Shown one piece after another: positions 6,646-10,290 of a stretch of DNA of 10,290 bases. The DNA is from DASUSF01 sp036375275 (GTDB taxonomy: Bacteria; Pseudomonadota; Alphaproteobacteria; Geminicoccales; Geminicoccaceae). Numbering within the stretch: the first letter of the stretch is position 1; every line of letters begins with the position of its first letter. Position numbers and translations under genes: made by a program. A model generated the notes under the pieces. That model was not told where the DNA came from, searched no databases, and saw nothing but the letters and a program-made list of their open reading frames with translations. The stretch is from contig DASUSF010000367.1 in assembly GCA_036375275.1 (NCBI GenBank), positions 1 to 10,290 on the forward strand. The letters are read 5' to 3'.

Positions 6646-7692
6646 ATGGACGATGGGTTCGGTCGTCAGCTCCCGGCCGACGAGGACGTCGTCGCGCTCG
6701 ACCGGTGCCTGAAGGGCAGCGACCGTCCGCGGGTCTGCTCCGCCGTGGCGCACGAGCGCCGGCTCTGGCGCGAGGAGCGCCGGCGGATGGAGGCCAGCCG
6801 GGACTGGTTCACCCCGGGCGGACGCAAGCGGCGGCGGGCGGTCGAGCCGCTCACCATGATCCTGAGCAGCCTGCGGAGGGCGCTCGAGGCGAGCGCACCG
6901 ACCCGGCGCGTGTTCGACCGCTCGCTCGACGTCGCCCGGCGCAGCGTGGAGCTTCGGCTGCCGGGGCTCCCGCGCGGCCTCGACGGCTACACGATCCTGC
7001 ACGTGAGCGATCCGCACGTCGACGCGCTGCCCGGGCTCGGCGACGCCATCGTCCGGGCCTGCGCCGGCGTCGAGGTCGACCTGCTGGCGCTCACCGGCGA
7101 CTTCCGGGCGGCGTGCTTCGGGCCGTTCGAGGAACACCACATCTTCGCGCCGCTGGCCGCGCTGCTCGCCGGCGTGAGCGCGCGCGACGGCGCCTTCGCG
7201 GTGCTCGGCAACCACGACAGCGAAGCGATGCTGGAGCCTCTGGAGGCGCTCGGGCTCCAGGTCCTGGTCAACCGGGAGCACATCGTCCGGCGCGGGGCGG
7301 ACCGCCTGTCGCTGGTCGGGCTGGACGATCCGCACCGCTTCTACGGCACGTCCACGGCGCGCTGCCTGGACAGCCTCTCCGACGGCGGGGACGTGTTCCG
7401 CCTGTTCCTGGTCCACTCGCCCGAGCTCGCGAGTCGGGCGGCGGCGGAGGGCGGCGACCTGTACCTCTGCGGGCACACTCACGGCGGCCAGATCTGCCTG
7501 CCCGGCGGCTACCCCGTGCTGCGTCGCCTGCATGCCGAGCGCGACCTGGCGGCCGGGCCGTGGCGGCGGGGGGCGATGGTCGGCTACACCAGCGCCGGCG
7601 CCGGGGTCGCCAACAGCCTCCCGCTCCGCCTGTTCTCACGGAGCGAGGTCGCGCTGCTCACCCTCCGCCACGAAGGTCCCCGCGCCGCGTAG
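6646..7692 (+). CDS. Calcineurin-like metallophosphoesterase (YkuE/YaeI-like, COG1408)
   Basis: This 348-residue protein has all metal-binding motifs of the dimetal phosphoesterase fold: SDPHVD (121-126; Asp122, His124), LTGDF (149-153; Asp152), GNHD (188-191), LVHSPE (255-260; His257) and GHTHGGQ (276-282; His277, His279). GHTHGGQ followed by CLPGGYPV is typical of the YkuE/YaeI group, whose members hydrolyse phosphoesters, including UDP-diacylglucosamine-like or other membrane-linked substrates. About 115 residues precede the catalytic domain. They are charged and helix-prone (HERRLWREERRRMEASRDW) with no membrane helix or Tat signal, unlike many relatives, so a cytoplasmic location is likely. 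ATG 6646 is chosen over the in-frame GTG 6562 because of AGGG at 6635-6638, 7 nt upstream, and the low-complexity Arg/Gly/Pro sequence of the extension. The physiological substrate is unknown. Confidence 0.9.
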   Translation: MDDGFGRQLPADEDVVALDRCLKGSDRPRVCSAVAHERRLWREERRRMEASRDWFTPGGRKRRRAVEPLTMILSSLRRALEASAPTRRVFDRSLDVARRSVELRLPGLPRGLDGYTILHVSDPHVDALPGLGDAIVRACAGVEVDLLALTGDFRAACFGPFEEHHIFAPLAALLAGVSARDGAFAVLGNHDSEAMLEPLEALGLQVLVNREHIVRRGADRLSLVGLDDPHRFYGTSTARCLDSLSDGGDVFRLFLVHSPELASRAAAEGGDLYLCGHTHGGQICLPGGYPVLRRLHAERDLAAGPWRRGAMVGYTSAGAGVANSLPLRLFSRSEVALLTLRHEGPRAA

Positions 7693-7705
7693 CGCGCAGG
7701 CGCCC

Positions 7706-7726
7706 GGGCCGGTATGCTGCCGGTCC
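7706..7726 (+). terminator. Possible weak hairpin after phosphoesterase gene
   Basis: GGGCCGG (7706-7712) can pair with CCGGTCC (7720-7726) through seven pairs, one of them G-U, with a 7-nt loop. It starts 13 nt after the phosphoesterase stop codon and has no T-run, so terminator function is uncertain. The alternative ATG of the next gene (7714) would sit inside the loop, which argues against that start. Confidence 0.25.
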
Positions 7727-7752
7727 CGAACCGCCGCTTTCGGATCGACCCG

Positions 7753-8355
7753 ATGGCCACCGCCCTGAACCGCGACCGCCGTCCGCTCGATGAGTTCCTC
7801 GCCTGGGAAGAGGAGCAGCCCGAGCGCCACGAGCGCATCGGCGGCGTGGTCCACGCGATGGTCGGCGGCAGCCTCCGTCACAACCGGATCACGCGGAACG
7901 TCGTGATCCTGCTGAACGGCGCCGTTCCCCCGGGGTGCGAAACGTTCTTTACCGACGTCAAGGTCGTGACGCCCGCCGCGGACGTGCTGTACCCGGACGT
8001 GCTCGTTGCGTGCGGACAGCTTGACGGCCGTGCGACATGGCTGGATGCGCCGGTCGTGGTGGTCGAGGTGCTCTCGCCGAGCACGCAGAGGCTGGACCAC
8101 ACGCGGAAGCGCTGGGCCTACGCGACCATCCCCTCGCTCCGCCACTACGTCCTGGTCGGCCAGGACGAGCCGGTGGTCGAGGTCGCCTCCTGGCAGGACG
8201 ACGGCAGCTGGCGGAGCGTCATCCATCGCGATCCGGCCGCGGTCGCGGCGCTGCCTGCGCTCGGCATCGAGCTGCCGTGCAGCGAGATCTTCTCGGGCGT
8301 GACCTTCGGCGCCGACGGGCGATCCTCAGCCGACCCGGTCTCCCCGCTCGAATGA
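7753..8355 (+). CDS. Uma2-family PD-(D/E)XK nuclease-like protein (DUF820)
   Basis: This 200-residue protein has the length and order of motifs of the Uma2 family, which shares the restriction-endonuclease fold. The N-terminal LDEFLAWEEEQPERHERIGGVVHAM (split over 12-36) matches the family opening. LYPDVLVAC (79-87, Asp82), VVVVEVLSPST (101-111, Glu105), Asp115 and Lys119 supply the expected acidic and Lys catalytic positions, so the site looks intact. ATG 7753 is preferred because the family motif starts just after it. ATG 7714 adds 13 residues and lies in a hairpin loop. Neither start has a good Shine-Dalgarno. The cellular role of Uma2 proteins is mostly unknown; they are often present in many copies and a mobile-element link is suspected. 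The last 30 nt overlap the end of the opposite-strand oxidoreductase gene. Confidence 0.88.
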   Translation: MATALNRDRRPLDEFLAWEEEQPERHERIGGVVHAMVGGSLRHNRITRNVVILLNGAVPPGCETFFTDVKVVTPAADVLYPDVLVACGQLDGRATWLDAPVVVVEVLSPSTQRLDHTRKRWAYATIPSLRHYVLVGQDEPVVEVASWQDDGSWRSVIHRDPAAVAALPALGIELPCSEIFSGVTFGADGRSSADPVSPLE

Positions 8356-9228
8356 CCGGGCGATGACCCGGATCAGCGCCGGGAAGTAGGCGGCGCCGTT
8401 GCCGGCGGCGCTGCTCCGCTCCAGGATCCGGCGGGCGAGGGCGGCGCCTTCGGCGGGAACGCCGGTCTCTCCAGCCAGCTCGAGCGCGTAGGACACGTCC
8501 TTGATCGCATAGTCGGTCGCGAAGGCGCTCTCCGGGAAGTCGCCGGGGAGCAGCGCCTTCAGGCCGTGGTTGCGGAGCGCGAAACTGTCCGCCGAGCCCT
8601 TCGTCAGGGTCTCGAACAACACCCGCCCGTCGACGCCGGCGGCCCGGCCGATCGCAAGCGCCTCGGCGAGCGCGACCACGGTCTGGAACAGGACCATGTT
8701 GTTCATGAGCTTGACGACCTGGCCGGCGCCGACCGCGCCGCAGTGGGTGATCTCGCTCGCCGCCGCCCCGAGCAGCGGCCGAATGCGCTCGAAGGTCGTG
8801 GCGTCCGCCCCGACCATGATGCTGAGCGTCCCCTCGATCGCCGCCTGCCGGGTCCGGGCGACCGGCGCATCGGCGAAGGCGACGCCGCGTTCTGCCAGCC
8901 GCTCCCCGATCCGCCGCGCGAGCGCGACCGGGCACGTGCTGAGGTCGACGACGGTGTGCCCCGGCCGGAGGTGACGGATCAGGCCGGCCTCGCCCAGCAC
9001 GACCGCCTCGACCTCCGCGCCGCCCGGCAGCGAGAGCAGGATCGTGTCGGCCGCCGCCACCTCGGCGAGGCGGCTGGCCGCGCGGACGCCCGCGGCCACC
9101 AGGCGCGCGAGGGGTTCCGGGCGGACATCGAAGGCGACGACCCGGCGCCCGCTCCGCGCCGCGATGTTGCGACAGATCGGCTCGCCCATGACGCCGAGCC
9201 CGACGAAGCCGATCATCCCTTCAGCCAT
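8326..9228 (-). CDS. NAD(P)-dependent oxidoreductase, 3-hydroxyisobutyrate dehydrogenase-like (beta-hydroxyacid dehydrogenase family)
   Basis: This 300-residue soluble enzyme is predicted to oxidise a beta-hydroxy acid, or reduce the matching semialdehyde, with NAD(P). The N-terminal Rossmann motif is GFVGLGVMGEPICRN (7-21). Asp34 at the end of beta-2 (VAFDVRP) points to NAD rather than NADP. The family catalytic region GAVGAGQVVKLMNNM (164-178) holds Lys173, and DYAIKDVSYALE (239-250) matches the C-terminal helical domain. The usual DAPVSGG substrate motif reads DAPVARTR at 120-127, followed by the normal AAIEGTLSIMVG, so substrate choice may differ from true 3-hydroxyisobutyrate dehydrogenase. 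The start at 9228 is chosen for GGAAGG 6 nt upstream and for the Rossmann motif beginning right after it. It follows the amidase gene on the same strand after 220 nt. Confidence 0.92.
   Translation of the reverse strand: MAEGMIGFVGLGVMGEPICRNIAARSGRRVVAFDVRPEPLARLVAAGVRAASRLAEVAAADTILLSLPGGAEVEAVVLGEAGLIRHLRPGHTVVDLSTCPVALARRIGERLAERGVAFADAPVARTRQAAIEGTLSIMVGADATTFERIRPLLGAAASEITHCGAVGAGQVVKLMNNMVLFQTVVALAEALAIGRAAGVDGRVLFETLTKGSADSFALRNHGLKALLPGDFPESAFATDYAIKDVSYALELAGETGVPAEGAALARRILERSSAAGNGAAYFPALIRVIARSFERGDRVG
8334..8360. terminator. Inverted repeat at the convergent gene overlap
   Basis: CCCGGTC (8334-8340) and GACCGGG (8354-8360) form a perfect 7-bp stem with a 13-nt loop that spans the Uma2 stop codon. 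Lying where two genes converge, it might help end transcription from one or both sides. It has no T-tract and lies inside the coding end of the minus-strand gene, so confidence is low. Confidence 0.25.
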
Positions 9229-9234
9229 CGCTCG

Positions 9235-9240
9235 CCTTCC
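9235..9240 (-). promoter_or_regulatory. Ribosome binding site of the oxidoreductase gene
   Basis: GGAAGG on the minus strand lies 6 nt before the ATG at 9228. It decides against a longer in-frame start at 9324, whose extra 32 residues are low-complexity Ala/Pro/Arg. Confidence 0.7.
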
Positions 9241-9254
9241 CGGCCGAGCACCGT

Positions 9255-9275
9255 CCCCGGCCGGCTGCGCCGGGG
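9255..9275. repeat. 7-bp inverted repeat in the amidase-oxidoreductase spacer
   Basis: CCCCGGC (9255-9261) and GCCGGGG (9269-9275) can form a perfect stem with a 7-nt loop. A second short dyad, CGAAGC/GCTTCG, lies at 9298-9311. Both are in the 220-nt spacer (9229-9448) on the leader side of the oxidoreductase gene. Neither has a T-run, and no promoter boxes could be identified. They may be end-of-amidase structures or chance in GC-rich DNA. Confidence 0.35.
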
Positions 9276-9448
9276 CACGCGCCCACGCTGCCGGCATCGA
9301 AGCGAGCTTCGCGGCTCCTTTCAACCGCCATCACCGGCAATCCGACGTTCCCCCGGCGCAAACGACAAGATGCTGCGGCGGCGGGGGTTGGCGTGTCGTC
9401 AGTCGAGACAGCCATTCTGCCGCCAGAGGAGAAGGCGACCCCGCAACG

Positions 9449-10290
9449 TCACACCGGCGGGCGCCGGTCGGCCCAGGGACGCGCCGTCTCGAAGGCGCGC
9501 GAGGCCTGGAGCACCCGGAGGTCCTGGTGGCGCGGGCCGACGATCTGGAGGCCGACCGGCCGGCCGTCGTCGGTGAAGCCGCAGGGGCAGGTCGCGGCGG
9601 GCAGCCAGGTCATGTTGAACGGCCACGAGAACCCGGCCCAGCGCAGCCAGTCCCACGGGTGCTGCTCCCAGTGCTCCGGAATCAGGCGCTCGACCGGGAA
9701 CGCCGCGACCGACAGGGTCGGGGTGAGCAGGAGGTCGTAGCGCTCGAAGAAGGCGCGCTGCCGGTCGTAGTACTCGAGCCGGCGGGCCCGCGCCCGGACG
9801 TACTCGGCCGCCGAATGGCGCATGCCGTCCTCGATGCAGGCGACCAGGCCCGGGTCCATCCGCTCCCGCCACTCCGGGAGGAAGTGCCCGACGTTGCCGG
9901 CCATGTGCGCCGACCAGTAGAGCAGCTCGGTCTCGGTCAGGTCGCCGAAGCCCGGGTCGACCTCCTCGACCGCGCAGCCCAGCTCCTCGAAGGCGTGTAC
10001 CGCGGCGCGGACCGGCCCCGCCACCTCGTCGTCGACCGCAAGGTAGCCGAGGTCCGGGCTGAACGCGACCCTTAACCCCTGCACCCCCTCGTCGAGCCGG
10101 CCGAGATAGTCGGCGGGCGGCGCCTCGAGGCTGCCCATGTCGCGGTCGTCCGGCCCGGCCATCACGCCGAGCATCAGCGCCGCGTCGGCCACGGTACGGG
10201 CGATCGGCCCGGCGTGGGACATGAAGTCGTTGTTGCTGATCGGCCAGTACGGGACCCGGCCGTAGGACGGCTTGAGCCCGTAGACGCCGC
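9449..10290 (-). CDS. Amidase signature (AS) family hydrolase, C-terminal 279 residues (5' end outside window)
   Basis: The reading frame is open to the window's right edge, so the ATG at 10222 is internal. The upstream part reads GVYGLKPSYGRVPYWP followed by SHAGPIARTVADAALML, the classic AS-family block just after the Ser-cisSer-Lys catalytic region. The catalytic Lys and Ser residues therefore lie outside the window. The C-terminus has the expected FNMTWLPAATCPCGF and GRPVGLQIVGPRHQD segments near the end. AS enzymes hydrolyse amide bonds in varied small amides; a few are subunits of tRNA amidotransferase (GatA). The absence of GatB/GatC and the middle region with many aromatic and Trp residues (HWEQHPWDWLRW) favour a stand-alone amidase over GatA. 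The substrate is unknown. It precedes the oxidoreductase on the same strand with a 220-nt gap, so co-transcription is possible but not shown. Confidence 0.92.
   Translation of the reverse strand, partial: GVYGLKPSYGRVPYWPISNNDFMSHAGPIARTVADAALMLGVMAGPDDRDMGSLEAPPADYLGRLDEGVQGLRVAFSPDLGYLAVDDEVAGPVRAAVHAFEELGCAVEEVDPGFGDLTETELLYWSAHMAGNVGHFLPEWRERMDPGLVACIEDGMRHSAAEYVRARARRLEYYDRQRAFFERYDLLLTPTLSVAAFPVERLIPEHWEQHPWDWLRWAGFSWPFNMTWLPAATCPCGFTDDGRPVGLQIVGPRHQDLRVLQASRAFETARPWADRRPPV

Noticed and set aside
6282..7793. Alternative plus-strand frame of 503 codons over the phosphoesterase gene.
   Set aside because: It is Arg/Ala/Pro-rich and low in complexity, while the overlapping frame carries every metallophosphoesterase motif.
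8566..9576. Plus-strand frame opposite the oxidoreductase gene.
   Set aside because: This is an antisense shadow. The minus-strand frame has the Rossmann and catalytic Lys motifs and a ribosome binding site.

Overview
The window is very GC-rich, with strong G/C bias at codon third positions. Its gene set (COG4663-like TRAP solute-binding proteins, a Tat-type ABC solute-binding protein, a Uma2 protein, a beta-hydroxyacid dehydrogenase and an amidase) suggests a metabolically versatile alphaproteobacterium, possibly near Rhodospirillales. That placement is an inference from composition and gene content. No rRNA, tRNA, integrase, transposase or CRISPR array was seen.

Positions 1-4997 (+ strand) hold a tripartite TRAP transporter locus with an unusual layout. 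Three tandem paralogous DctP-type periplasmic binding proteins come first; the first is cut by the window edge. One small permease (DctQ) and one large permease (DctM) follow. Copies 1 and 2 are close sisters, at roughly 87% amino-acid identity over the shared part by hand alignment. Copy 3 is about three quarters identical to copy 2. The two spacers between binding-protein genes are about 155 nt each and rich in inverted repeats. The spacer before copy 3 encodes a very stable 14-bp hairpin.

A single ABC-type (family 1) solute-binding protein with a twin-arginine signal follows dctM after 35 nt (5033-6370). No ABC permease or ATPase is visible. Downstream lie a perfect triple 12-bp tandem repeat (6394-6429), a calcineurin-like metallophosphoesterase (6646-7692) and a Uma2-family PD-(D/E)XK protein (7753-8355).

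The right end is on the minus strand. It holds an NAD(P)-dependent 3-hydroxyisobutyrate-dehydrogenase-like oxidoreductase (8326-9228), whose 3' end overlaps the Uma2 gene by 30 nt, and an amidase-signature hydrolase (9449-10290) whose N-terminal part lies outside the window.

The likely shared theme of the left two thirds is uptake of small organic acids or related metabolites. Several receptors probably feed one sodium-coupled TRAP permease. The oxidoreductase and amidase could act on imported or related compounds, but the sequence does not prove a common pathway. The most interesting item is the three-receptor, one-permease TRAP array with its structured spacers and its switch of export signal between paralogs.
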